Source of the DNA: Scytonema sp. UIC 10036
Lineage (GTDB): Bacteria; Cyanobacteriota; Cyanobacteriia; Cyanobacteriales; Nostocaceae
Direction of reading: 5' to 3'
DNA: 64,000 nucleotides
Assembly: GCF_009725235.1 (NCBI RefSeq)
Contig: NZ_WJFC01000014.1
Span: 48,135-112,134 of the forward strand
Shown here one piece after another: positions 45,836 through 53,870 of this stretch. The notes beneath the pieces are model-generated. The model did not search any database. It was not told the origin of the DNA and saw only the letters and a program-made list of their open reading frames with translations. The stretch's first letter is position 1. Each line of letters opens with the position of its first letter. A program made the position numbers and the translations under genes.

Positions 45836-46837
45836 ATGTCAACTTTATTATATTTTGTAATTGGTTTTCTTCTGGTTTTGGCGATCGCAATTGCGGCTTA
45901 TCTCCTGAGTGCCCGCAAGTATCAATCCTCAACCACAGTCGCTAATTCCTACGATCGGTGGACTCTTGACGGCATCCTAGAGTTTTATTGGGGGGAACAC
46001 ATTCACCTCGGTCACTACGGTTCGCCGCCACGAAGGAAGGATTTTCTAGCTGCGAAATCTGACTTTGTACATTACATGGTTAAATGGGGTGGTTTAGATA
46101 AATTACCTCCCGGTACTACCGTCTTAGATGTTGGCTGTGGTATTGGGGGTAGCAGTCGAATTTTGGCGCAAGATTATGGGTTTGCTGTAACAGGAATTAC
46201 CATCAGTCCTCAGCAGGTAAAGCGTGCTGTGGAGTTAACACCTGAAGGATTAAACGTCCTGTTTGCAGTCGATGATGCGATGGCATTGTCGTTTCCAGAT
46301 GCCAGTTTTGATGTAGTCTGGTCGATAGAAGCGGGTCCCCATATGCCTGATAAAGCCGTTTTTGCTCTTGAGTTAATGCGGGTGCTAAAGCCCGGTGGAG
46401 TATTGGTTGTAGCTGACTGGAATCAGAGGGATGACCGCCAAAAACCGCTAAATTTCTGGGAAAAACCAGTCATGCGGCAACTTCTGGAGCAGTGGTCTCA
46501 TCCAGCTTTTTCCAGCATTGAGGGTTTTTCCGAGCTTTTGGCAGCAACGGGATTAGTCGAGGGAGCGGTAATTACGGCAGACTGGACGAAAGAAACGCTT
46601 CCTTCTTGGTTAGATTCGATCTGGCAAGGGGTGATTCGACCGAGCGGATTTCTGCGTTTTGGACTGTCTGGTTTCGTCAAGTCTGTGCGCGAGGTACCGA
46701 CGTTGTTGCTGATGCGTTTGGCGTTTGGTGTAGGGCTGTGCCGATTTGGAATGTTCCGCGCTGTGCGAGCGAACTCACGCACGGAATTGATGGACAAAAA
46801 CTTTGCCAATCAAACTCCCTCACGCTTGGTTGAGTAA
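45836..46837 (+). CDS. MPBQ/MSBQ methyltransferase (Slr0418-like), riboswitch-controlled copy
   Basis: The 333-residue protein has an N-terminal membrane anchor (LLYFVIGFLLVLAIAIAAYL) and the strongly conserved body of the cyanobacterial 2-methyl-6-phytylbenzoquinol methyltransferase: AYDRWT-like SYDRWTLDGILEFYWGEHIH, VLDVGCGIGGSSRIL (SAM site), VDDAMALSFPDASFDVVWSI, EAGPHMPDKAVFALELMRVL and SVREVPTLLLMRLAFGVGLC. The family methylates MPBQ and MSBQ in tocopherol and plastoquinone synthesis at the membrane. Its resemblance to Slr0418 is very high from memory. Being behind a B12 riboswitch and before cobW is unusual. It could be an extra copy or one with another quinol substrate. Confidence 0.88.
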   Translation: MSTLLYFVIGFLLVLAIAIAAYLLSARKYQSSTTVANSYDRWTLDGILEFYWGEHIHLGHYGSPPRRKDFLAAKSDFVHYMVKWGGLDKLPPGTTVLDVGCGIGGSSRILAQDYGFAVTGITISPQQVKRAVELTPEGLNVLFAVDDAMALSFPDASFDVVWSIEAGPHMPDKAVFALELMRVLKPGGVLVVADWNQRDDRQKPLNFWEKPVMRQLLEQWSHPAFSSIEGFSELLAATGLVEGAVITADWTKETLPSWLDSIWQGVIRPSGFLRFGLSGFVKSVREVPTLLLMRLAFGVGLCRFGMFRAVRANSRTELMDKNFANQTPSRLVE

Positions 46838-47026
46838 CCATAAGTCATTAGACATCTCCGAAAAAGAAGATAAAAGCGTTGTACAGTCAGGGTCGATATC
46901 TCATTTCTGGAGATGTCTGTTGGACGCAATTCATTTCAATAATGTTTTTGCTTTGCCCCATGCCCAATGCCCACTCAACTTCTTTACTATACATTGCAAA
47001 ATTAATCAACAAGCAACATATTTTCT

Positions 47027-48079
47027 ATGCATAAAATTCCCGTCACAGTGATTACAGGATTTCTTGGCGCAGGCAAAACAACATTAATTCGCCATTTACT
47101 TCAAAATAATGAAGGACGACGCATTGCTGTTTTGGTGAATGAATTTGGATCCGTCGGAATTGATGGCGAACTTTTGCGTGACTGTCAAGTTTGTGATGAT
47201 GAAGACCCTAACGGTAACATTGTTGAACTCACCAACGGTTGCTTGTGCTGTACCGTACAGGAGGAATTCTTGCCAGCGATGCAGGAATTGCTGAAGCGAC
47301 GCGATCGCCTTGACTGTATGTTGATTGAAACCTCTGGACTAGCACTCCCAAAACCATTGGTGCAAGCATTTCGCTGGCCGGAGATTCGCACAGGCGCTAC
47401 AGTGGATGGCGTCATTACTGTAGTGGATTGTGAAGCCTTAGCAACTCATCAATATGTAGGTGATTTAGAAGCCCTCTTAGCACAGCGACAAGCCGACTCC
47501 AGTATAGAACACGAAACACCCATTGAGGAACTGTTTGAAGATCAGCTCGCTTGTGCAGATTTGGTGTTGCTGACTAAAGGCGATCGCGTTGACGAAAAAA
47601 CGCAAGTTAGGGTGCAGGAATGGCTAAAGCAGAACTTATCCCCTGGTGTAAAAATCATTCCTTGCCAGAACGGTAAAATCAGTGGCGATTTGTTACTCGG
47701 TTTCAATGCAGCGGTAGAAGACAACTTAGATAGTCGTCCCAGTCACCACGATACTGAAGAAGACCACGAGCATGACGACGGGATTAATGCAGTGCAACTA
47801 CTGCTAGACCGGGCATTTGAGCCGTCTGTCTTGGTCAAACGCTTGCAAACATTGGTACAACAGCAAGAAATTTATCGAATTAAGGGATTTGTAGCAGTTC
47901 CTCTCAAAGCGATGCGTCTGGTATTACAGGGAGTTGGTAATCGGTTCGACTACTTTTATGACCGTCCTTGGCAACCCAACGAACCTCGTCAAACGCGATT
48001 AGTGTTGATTGGTCGGGAGCTCGATCGGGTTCCCATTGAATCATTAGTGTTGGGAGAGGAAGTGAATGCGAACTTATAA
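47027..48079 (+). CDS. cobW: CobW-family GTPase (COG0523 metallochaperone)
   Basis: The 350-residue protein has Walker A GFLGAGKTT (residues ~10-18), the metal-binding NGCLCCTV (CxCC), ETSGLALPKPLVQAF, TKGD (guanine base) and a His/Asp-rich segment (DTEEDHEHDDG) before the C-terminal CobW_C domain (AVPLKAMRLVLQGVGNRFDY). It starts 189 bp after the methyltransferase stop. CobW proteins deliver cobalt for cobalamin synthesis or handle Zn or Fe in other subgroups. The riboswitch upstream supports cobalt, and repression by B12 would make sense. Confidence 0.88.
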   Translation: MHKIPVTVITGFLGAGKTTLIRHLLQNNEGRRIAVLVNEFGSVGIDGELLRDCQVCDDEDPNGNIVELTNGCLCCTVQEEFLPAMQELLKRRDRLDCMLIETSGLALPKPLVQAFRWPEIRTGATVDGVITVVDCEALATHQYVGDLEALLAQRQADSSIEHETPIEELFEDQLACADLVLLTKGDRVDEKTQVRVQEWLKQNLSPGVKIIPCQNGKISGDLLLGFNAAVEDNLDSRPSHHDTEEDHEHDDGINAVQLLLDRAFEPSVLVKRLQTLVQQQEIYRIKGFVAVPLKAMRLVLQGVGNRFDYFYDRPWQPNEPRQTRLVLIGRELDRVPIESLVLGEEVNANL

Positions 48080-48219
48080 ATTTCAACGTGGTTCGCTGTA
48101 AAGCTTTGGTGTCGGCGCGGGAGTATTTTTTGTAAGAGATGATTTATAAAGTAAACATTAAGAAAAGCGTAGGTTGGGTTGAGGAACGAAACGCAACATT
48201 TATGCGGTACTTTATCCTT
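48080..48219. other. Intergenic with a dispersed repeat
   Basis: 48169-48203 (GTAGGTTGGGTTGAGGAACG...) is the inverse of the repeat at 32552-32582, a common cyanobacterial dispersed sequence. A possible terminator for cobW lies nearby, not defined. Confidence 0.6.
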
Positions 48220-49509
48220 TTACAAATGAGAGGAACTTTGAGAATACCCGCACTCCCTACAGTACGGCAAATGTTTGTATGTGAAGTTATGACAGTTTGG
48301 GCATTCAGTGTATTGATGGTAACCGCAATGGGAACAGTAAACGTCATGATGACGAATTTTTTTGGCACACTTAAGACAGCGTGATTTTTGGACTCTATTA
48401 GCTGCTTGAACTTTGGGATTAAAGATAACTTTTTGGATAAATTTGATAAGTCCAAAACCAATCAGTGGAATCAGCAAGATATAAACATAACTGATAAGGA
48501 AAAGCAATCCTCCAAAAATAGTGCTAATGACATTAAAAAGAAACTCGAATATAGCACCAAACTGTAAAAATTCAAAGATTTTTAGAATCAGTGGAATAAA
48601 AAAGATAACTAACAAATGCCAGCTAATTAACGAGATAAGCCCGTAGCCTCTCGCTCCAGCAAATCTATGAACTGATAAGGCAAGGAGAATCAGTGGGAGG
48701 AGAAAGATAGACTGAAAAGCAAATTGGATGCTAGGATACCAAAACGCTGCTTGTTTATAACCTTTTTCAACCGTACTAAATTTTCCCTCATCTTTAAGAA
48801 AATTTATAAAATTGACACTTTCTGGTTTGGCAAGCAGTTGATTTTTTAAATTAGAAATTTCCCGGATAAGTGTAGAAATATTGTTAGCATTTTGCTCTAA
48901 AGTTTGTTTGGCTTTTTCAGCACCAACTGGATTAATAGATTCAGAGCGGGGTTGACCTGCAAGTTTTTCTAAAAGCGTGGAATCATATCGATCGCGAATG
49001 TTACGATTATCTTGTTCGAGTTTACTGATGTTTGTTTGTTTTTGGTCAATAGTTTTTATAGTTTGTTGGTTTTTAGAGGTATAAATCTTATCTTTGTACC
49101 CAGCATAGTTCAAACAGAATTCAGTAACTTTACCTAAATGTCCTTCTTGGATTTGCTGGTAATTCCTTTGAAAGGATGGCTCGGTATTTGTGTCAGTTAA
49201 TAACAACCTAATAATTTCATAGTCTTTATCTTTATCGGTTTGTGTTCGATAATTATTCCACTCGGAATAACACGGGTAAGCTTGGGAAGGACTGAGATGC
49301 CATCTACTAATATCATCTAGACCCGTAAAAACATTGATTAAGATAAATATATCGATAAAAATAATGACAATCAAACTCACCTTATTTAAGGGTTCATTGT
49401 TGATTGTCCTTGACTTAGTAAAAAATTGTCTTAAAAGACGGCGGATTCTAGCAAGCATATTAGCTCTTAAGAGGATGTTTGAAAAGTTGTTTGTTGTGCT
49501 TTTAACCAC
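48220..49509 (-). CDS. Zinc-ribbon membrane protein with coiled coil
   Basis: The 429-residue protein has an N-terminal membrane helix (VSLIVIIFIDIFILINVFTG), a long charged region with heptads (QTNISKLEQDNRNIRDRYDS; LEQNANNISTLIREISNLKN), three further hydrophobic helices (~residues 235-350) and two C-terminal zinc ribbons: CLKCAKKIRHHDVYCSHCGY and CPNCHNFTYKHLPYCRECGY. Function unknown. It is a monocistronic minus-strand gene. A coiled-coil sensor with cytoplasmic zinc fingers is a guess. Confidence 0.65.
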   Translation of the reverse strand: MVKSTTNNFSNILLRANMLARIRRLLRQFFTKSRTINNEPLNKVSLIVIIFIDIFILINVFTGLDDISRWHLSPSQAYPCYSEWNNYRTQTDKDKDYEIIRLLLTDTNTEPSFQRNYQQIQEGHLGKVTEFCLNYAGYKDKIYTSKNQQTIKTIDQKQTNISKLEQDNRNIRDRYDSTLLEKLAGQPRSESINPVGAEKAKQTLEQNANNISTLIREISNLKNQLLAKPESVNFINFLKDEGKFSTVEKGYKQAAFWYPSIQFAFQSIFLLPLILLALSVHRFAGARGYGLISLISWHLLVIFFIPLILKIFEFLQFGAIFEFLFNVISTIFGGLLFLISYVYILLIPLIGFGLIKFIQKVIFNPKVQAANRVQKSRCLKCAKKIRHHDVYCSHCGYHQYTECPNCHNFTYKHLPYCRECGYSQSSSHL

Positions 49510-49510
49510 A

Positions 49511-49596
49511 TTATTACCCCCTTAATCCCCCTTGTAAAGGGGGAAACAAGAAAAATTCAGTTCCCTCCCTTTACAAGGGGAGGGTTAGGGTGGGGT
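49511..49596. repeat. Palindromic dispersed repeat (Ct-rich arms)
   Basis: CCCTTAATCCCCCTTGTAAAGGGGGA...TCCCTCCCTTTACAAGGGGA with the outer ACCCC / GGGGT pair forms a long stem. It is a common cyanobacterial repeat type between genes. May act as a terminator. Confidence 0.65.
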
Positions 49597-49836
49597 AAAA
49601 AATATTTGATACATCAATCATGACTTTTAAAACATCCTCTAAATAGTTGTTATTTAACTTATGACCAATTTGAAACAAGAAGATGACAGATAGTTGAATG
49701 AAATTAAGTCCAATCGCGACTTTACCAATCCAAAATCCAAAATCTAAAATCAAAAATGGTATGATTTATTTTAATCACTAATTTCTTACTTGTCTCGCTC
49801 GCCACTGGTGACTGCTCACTGATGACTGGTCATTGA
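49597..49836. other. Intergenic, no gene seen
   Basis: AT-rich with TTTTAGATTTTGGATTTTGG-type STRR-like runs (49730-49750). A tandem GTGACTG element at ~49805-49825. No gene. Confidence 0.45.
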
Positions 49837-50718
49837 TTAACAACGTGCTGAACGTTGTAGCATAAAAGTCTCCTTTTCGGGCGCAAACTCACCACGAACC
49901 ATAAGGTAATCATCGCCGTTTAATCGGTGAGGAAATTCTTGAGCCTCAACATTGAAACGATCGGGACTGAAATAAATTTCTACTTCCTCAATAGGGTGGG
50001 GTATCCTGTCCACAATAGCTTGCAGAGAGCAAAGTTTTGGTCCTACCAAATCAAAAAGCTTGAGTTTACTACCTTCTATGTTCATGCAAACTAGAACATC
50101 TAAGTCTTCTGCATAAAATAACGGATTGCGACTTTCAATGACACAGAAAAGCGCTTTTGCTTTTGTAACTCCTAAAATGTGAGAAACAGGTTCCCGTGTC
50201 TCTAATAGTCTGTTCAATAAACTGATATCATTATCATTGCCAGTGTCTAGTAATCGGAAGCCATGAGTACCGCCTGTTGGATTGCACTTAGCAACGAACA
50301 TATGTTCTTTAATATAGCGAAAGCCAAAAGGTTCATATAATTCGGGCTGAGAAGTAGTCAATACTGAAGTTTTGTAACGGCGATCGCAGTAATCCAAAAC
50401 TTCTTCCATCACTTCTCGGTAATAACCCCGTCTCCGAAATTCAGGATGGGTAGACACTCCATGAACTCCGGACACTGTCACTAGTTCCCCCATAAAATAC
50501 ATAGGTATTTCAAGAACACCAACATGAGTAACAGCAATATTACCCTCAAAGCGTATAAACGGAGTTGAAGCCGATTCCCAAGATGCACCAAGCTTAGAAG
50601 CGTGTTCTGCTGCATTAGTAATTCCAAGTCCGGGAAAAACAATCTCTAGCAAGTTAAACAGGTGTTTGCTTAAGGTTGGATCGCTCTGAAAAGAACGTTG
50701 AAAGCGATACTTTTTCAT
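49837..50718 (-). CDS. GNAT-family N-acetyltransferase (Eis-like)
   Basis: The 293-residue protein has the GNAT acetyl-CoA loop in SGVHGVSTHPEFRRRGYYRE (R/QxxGxx) and the preceding beta segment (TPFIRFEGNIAVTHVGVLEI). The C-terminal half has a second GNAT-like fold (ILGVTKAKALFCVIESRNPL, DYLMVRGEFAPEKE), as in Eis-type enzymes. Substrate unknown. The start is the ATG at 50718. It is monocistronic. Confidence 0.8.
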   Translation of the reverse strand: MKKYRFQRSFQSDPTLSKHLFNLLEIVFPGLGITNAAEHASKLGASWESASTPFIRFEGNIAVTHVGVLEIPMYFMGELVTVSGVHGVSTHPEFRRRGYYREVMEEVLDYCDRRYKTSVLTTSQPELYEPFGFRYIKEHMFVAKCNPTGGTHGFRLLDTGNDNDISLLNRLLETREPVSHILGVTKAKALFCVIESRNPLFYAEDLDVLVCMNIEGSKLKLFDLVGPKLCSLQAIVDRIPHPIEEVEIYFSPDRFNVEAQEFPHRLNGDDYLMVRGEFAPEKETFMLQRSARC

Positions 50719-50820
50719 AACTGTTTCATGGGATTGGGATGTTTTTTTCTATACTACATATGCTACACGAGAAATTCCTGATGAACAAGATTCCCGACTT
50801 CTTTTGGGTCAGACCCCCCA

Positions 50821-50870
50821 CCTCGTTCCCAGCCTCAGGCTGGGAATGCCTAAGTGGAGGCTCCGCCTCC
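50821..50870. repeat. Dispersed palindromic repeat
   Basis: CCTCGTTCCCAGCCTCAGGC / TGGGAATGCC and GGAGGCTCCGCCTCC form stem-loops. The same family recurs at 62300-62416. It is a repeat widely seen in cyanobacteria. Confidence 0.75.
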
Positions 50871-50954
50871 TATATAATAAAGAACAGTTTATCAGCCTGC
50901 ATTTCTAAGTAGAACCATCGGAGAGACAAGGAAGTCAAGTAGGGTGGGCAATGC

Positions 50955-51142
50955 TAGCCCTGTCAAAGTGGATTAAAATTTCAGGAAATCAATCGTCTTC
51001 TCACCTCTTACCTCTGGGTACTCTGCGCCTGGAGCGGTTAAATAACTGACTTTTGAACCGCTCCAGGCACAGAGTACCCAGAGGAAAAAAATGTTGCCTT
51101 GCCACATGAATCAAAATTTTGTGAGTCACTTTGACAGGGCTA
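50955..51142. mobile_element. 188-bp MITE-like nested palindrome
   Basis: The outer ends are TAGCCCTGTCAAAGTG (50955-50970) and its complement CACTTTGACAGGGCTA (51127-51142), perfect 16-bp inverted repeats. Inside, 51011-51039 (CCTCTGGGTACTCTG...) and 51056-51084 form a 29-bp stem with one G-T type mismatch. It encodes no protein. The outer repeats look like IS ends, so it should be mobilised in trans; the long inner hairpin may also act in RNA. Confidence 0.85.
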
Positions 51143-51227
51143 TCTTACAAATCAGATAGGATTGCTATGGTAGGCTGATTTGAGAAAAATAATCCAGCAC
51201 TTTTTCCAACTTACAAGGTAGGTCAAA

Positions 51228-51593
51228 ATGACACGCAAACGCCTGATTATTGAAATGGGGATGGGTATTGACCAACACGGACAAGAACCAACTGTTGCAG
51301 CAGCAAGGGCTGTGAGAAATGCGATCGCACACAATGCCTTACCTGGAGTTTGGGAAGTTGCTGGATTGAGCGATCCAAATGAGATGATAGTTGAGGTACA
51401 GGTTGCTGTTCCTTATCCGGAACAGGTGAGAGAAGAGGAAGTTTTAGCTGTGCTACCCTTTGGGCGGAAAACACTGACAGTAGAGTCTGGGGGAATGATT
51501 GTTCAGGGCAAAGCCATTCCGGTACTTAATGATAAAAATGATGAAATGTTAATCGCAGTTGCGGCTGTAACCGTTTTAATCAGTGACCAGTGA
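51228..51593 (+). CDS. Lin0512-family protein
   Basis: The 121-residue protein (MTRKRLIIEMGMGIDQHGQE, AAARAVRNAIAHNALPGVWE, ending ISDQ) fits the Lin0512 family, small single-domain proteins with a conserved GxGxDxHGQ motif. Members form ring-like oligomers; the biochemical role is unknown. SD-like AGGTAGG lies 6-12 bp before ATG 51228. Confidence 0.85.
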   Translation: MTRKRLIIEMGMGIDQHGQEPTVAAARAVRNAIAHNALPGVWEVAGLSDPNEMIVEVQVAVPYPEQVREEEVLAVLPFGRKTLTVESGGMIVQGKAIPVLNDKNDEMLIAVAAVTVLISDQ

Positions 51594-51612
51594 CCAATGA
51601 CCAATGACCAGT
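51581..51612. repeat. GTGACCA/ATGACCA heptamer tandem repeat
   Basis: About five heptamer units span the end of the Lin0512 gene and continue past its stop, so the repeat has encoded the last few codons (SDQ stop). Typical STRR. Confidence 0.7.
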
Positions 51613-51613
51613 G

Positions 51614-52099
51614 TTAATCGGCTAGTAATTGGGTGCTTTCTTCCGGTTGTTCAAGATCGGGAACTTTGACGTGTTCGAGAAAGCGAGACATCCATGGTAA
51701 AGCAGCAAGTATTCCCCCTAACACGATTAAAAATACAGAGATTCCAAAAATCTGATCTCTAGGAATCTCCAGAACGCCACGTAAAATTACCTCTCGCAAA
51801 GCAGAAACAATGGTAATTTCTACGGCTGCACCTACGGATATTCGCCGTTCTTGAAGGTAATCAATTAACAGGCGAAACAATTCTACTAGAATCAAAATAA
51901 ACAAGATATCAGACGTGATTTCCCGCAAATCTAACGGATGTACGAGAGAGAAAAACATAGCTCCCAAGCGTATAAGCATTACACAGAATAAACCAAGGCA
52001 GAGAGAGATAACAATAATATCTTGAAAAAATTCTAGGTTACGTACAATCCTATCTCGCTGGAACCAATGATTTAACCCTGTCATGAGGCGTTTTGGCAT
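51614..52099 (-). CDS. PsiE-family membrane protein
   Basis: The 161-residue protein has four predicted helices (IIVISLCLGLFCVMLIRLGA; SDILFILILVELFRLLIDYL; AAVEITIVSALREVILR; GISVFLIVLGGILAALPW) with the RISVGAAVEITIVSALREVI motif of the phosphate-starvation-inducible PsiE family. Function unknown. Not linked to pho genes here. Confidence 0.82.
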   Translation of the reverse strand: MPKRLMTGLNHWFQRDRIVRNLEFFQDIIVISLCLGLFCVMLIRLGAMFFSLVHPLDLREITSDILFILILVELFRLLIDYLQERRISVGAAVEITIVSALREVILRGVLEIPRDQIFGISVFLIVLGGILAALPWMSRFLEHVKVPDLEQPEESTQLLAD

Positions 52100-52520
52100 G
52101 GCTACTCCGGACAGTCTAGATTCACGCTTTCATCATAGGCAATTTTAAAATTAAAATTTAAATTAAAAATTACAAATTGAATGTTTCTAAATGAAGGATT
52201 GTCTGCTCATCAATAATTTTCACGTGGAAAGGGAGTAACTTTAGAGCACTAAATCTTTCGGAATAGTATTAAATTATACTTTTGATAAGAGTTATATTCT
52301 TAACTTTTCTTTATAAGAAATACGGGAAAAAGTGAAATTCTGGCTTTTATGGGAAAATTTTATAATTTAGTAATAAGAGTAAAAGTACTTAGACTGGTCG
52401 AGCCTTCCATCTATAATAAAGAAAATTTAATATGTTGATTCACAACGACTACTAATAGTGCGAGTCAGCTATACAGCTCATGCTAGATACAGCGATCGTC
52501 TCCGGAAATCCGAATTTCTA
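52100..52520. promoter_or_regulatory. AT-rich leader of the CHAT-pentapeptide operon, no gene
   Basis: Very AT-rich with AAATTAAAATTTAAATTAAA around 52143-52165. The GTG at 52458 opens a frame that joins the CHAT gene, but the protein similarity begins at 52521. Presumed promoter region; no specific element defined. Confidence 0.4.
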
Positions 52521-53843
52521 ATGAGTAACAATCCCAATCAACCCCGGAAAATTTTGCTTTTGTCAGCAAACCCTACAGATAGCAGTCAGCTTCGTCTGAG
52601 TGAGGAGATGCGCGAAATTAAAGAGGGATTGAAACGCTCAAAAATGCGCGACCAGTATTCAGTTGTTACGGCGGAAGCAGTACGATACATGGACATACAT
52701 AGAGTTCTTCTGGAGTACGAACCCTATATCATTCACTTTTCGGGACATGGGGCGCAAGAAAAAGGCTTGGTCTTTGAAGACGAGTTAGGTCAAACCAAGT
52801 TAGTGAGTGCAGAAGCATTAGCAGAATTGTTTCAACTGTTTGCTGACCAAGTAGAATGTGTTGTCCTTAATACCTGTTATTCAGAGATACAGGCTCATGC
52901 GATCGCAAAACATATTCAGTACGTGATTGGTATGAGCCAAGAAATCAGGGATACGGATGCTATTAAATTTTCAATTGGCTTTTACGATGCATTGTGGTCT
53001 GGTAAAACTGTGGACTTTGCGTATCAGCTTGGTTGTTCACTTATGAGAGTAGCAGATTTTCCAGCCCATATGACTCCTACATTAATCACCAGCTCTAAAA
53101 CTCTATCTTCTTCAATTCCTTTAAGAAATCAAAATCCACAAACATCCTACTTAGGTAAGACTATTCTTCTAAAAAGACCCTACTTGAAAAATACTGATGA
53201 TTCCTCATTAGTCTGTCAAAATGTAGGTGATTTTAACTCTGAAGAGAACGATAGTAATATAAAGTTTTTACTTATGAAAATTCACGTAGAACCCGTAGAC
53301 TCGCATAAAGTTAATTTATATATCATTGCAAATTTTAGCGAGCAACGGATCGAGGTGAATGGTGTTACAATTTGGTTTGGGTTGAAGCGGGGACAACTAA
53401 AACTGTGTTTAAAAAACGGCATTATCCCTATTGAATCCGTAGATACATCTCAGTTCGTAAATTGTCAGGTTGATATGTCAGGAGGAGTAGAAAACGATAT
53501 ATGCTGGACTTTTCAAGCAAATACAATACAAAATGGTACACTAAAATGTTTAATTAATCGAATTAAGTTGGGAACTGTAGTTAAAAGTATGCAGCAAACA
53601 ACATCGCAGCAACCTGTTGATATAGAAGATAGTACGATGTGCTCTATAAAAGCAACCTTTGAAGCTACCTCGATCGCAGATTTCTGCATCACTGAAATTG
53701 AGAATGAGAATGAGGAGAAGAACTCGGTTTTGGAATTTTTTAGAAAGAAAAAGAAAAAAGCAGTTGCTGAAAGGTTAATTCTTCTTAATTATTTAAAACC
53801 ACGAATGAAACCTTGCATAGTTCAAGCAGAGTTTAATGTTTAA
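52521..53843 (+). CDS. CHAT-domain (caspase-like) protein
   Basis: From ATG 52521 (MSNNPNQPRKILLLSANPTD) the protein has 440 residues; a GTG 63 bp earlier is the alternative. The N-terminal ~190 residues are a CHAT protease domain with catalytic His76 in HFSGHGAQ and Cys119 in LNTCYSEIQA. The remaining ~250 residues are not recognised; they contain beta-like repeats (GVTIWFGLKRGQLKLCLKNG) and end in a basic stretch (FFRKKKKKAVAERLILLNYL). It is followed after 27 bp by a large pentapeptide-GAF-HATPase protein, so a regulated-protease pair is plausible. Confidence 0.8.
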   Translation: MSNNPNQPRKILLLSANPTDSSQLRLSEEMREIKEGLKRSKMRDQYSVVTAEAVRYMDIHRVLLEYEPYIIHFSGHGAQEKGLVFEDELGQTKLVSAEALAELFQLFADQVECVVLNTCYSEIQAHAIAKHIQYVIGMSQEIRDTDAIKFSIGFYDALWSGKTVDFAYQLGCSLMRVADFPAHMTPTLITSSKTLSSSIPLRNQNPQTSYLGKTILLKRPYLKNTDDSSLVCQNVGDFNSEENDSNIKFLLMKIHVEPVDSHKVNLYIIANFSEQRIEVNGVTIWFGLKRGQLKLCLKNGIIPIESVDTSQFVNCQVDMSGGVENDICWTFQANTIQNGTLKCLINRIKLGTVVKSMQQTTSQQPVDIEDSTMCSIKATFEATSIADFCITEIENENEEKNSVLEFFRKKKKKAVAERLILLNYLKPRMKPCIVQAEFNV

Positions 53844-53870
53844 GCAACCTACGGCTAGAAAAGGAATTCT

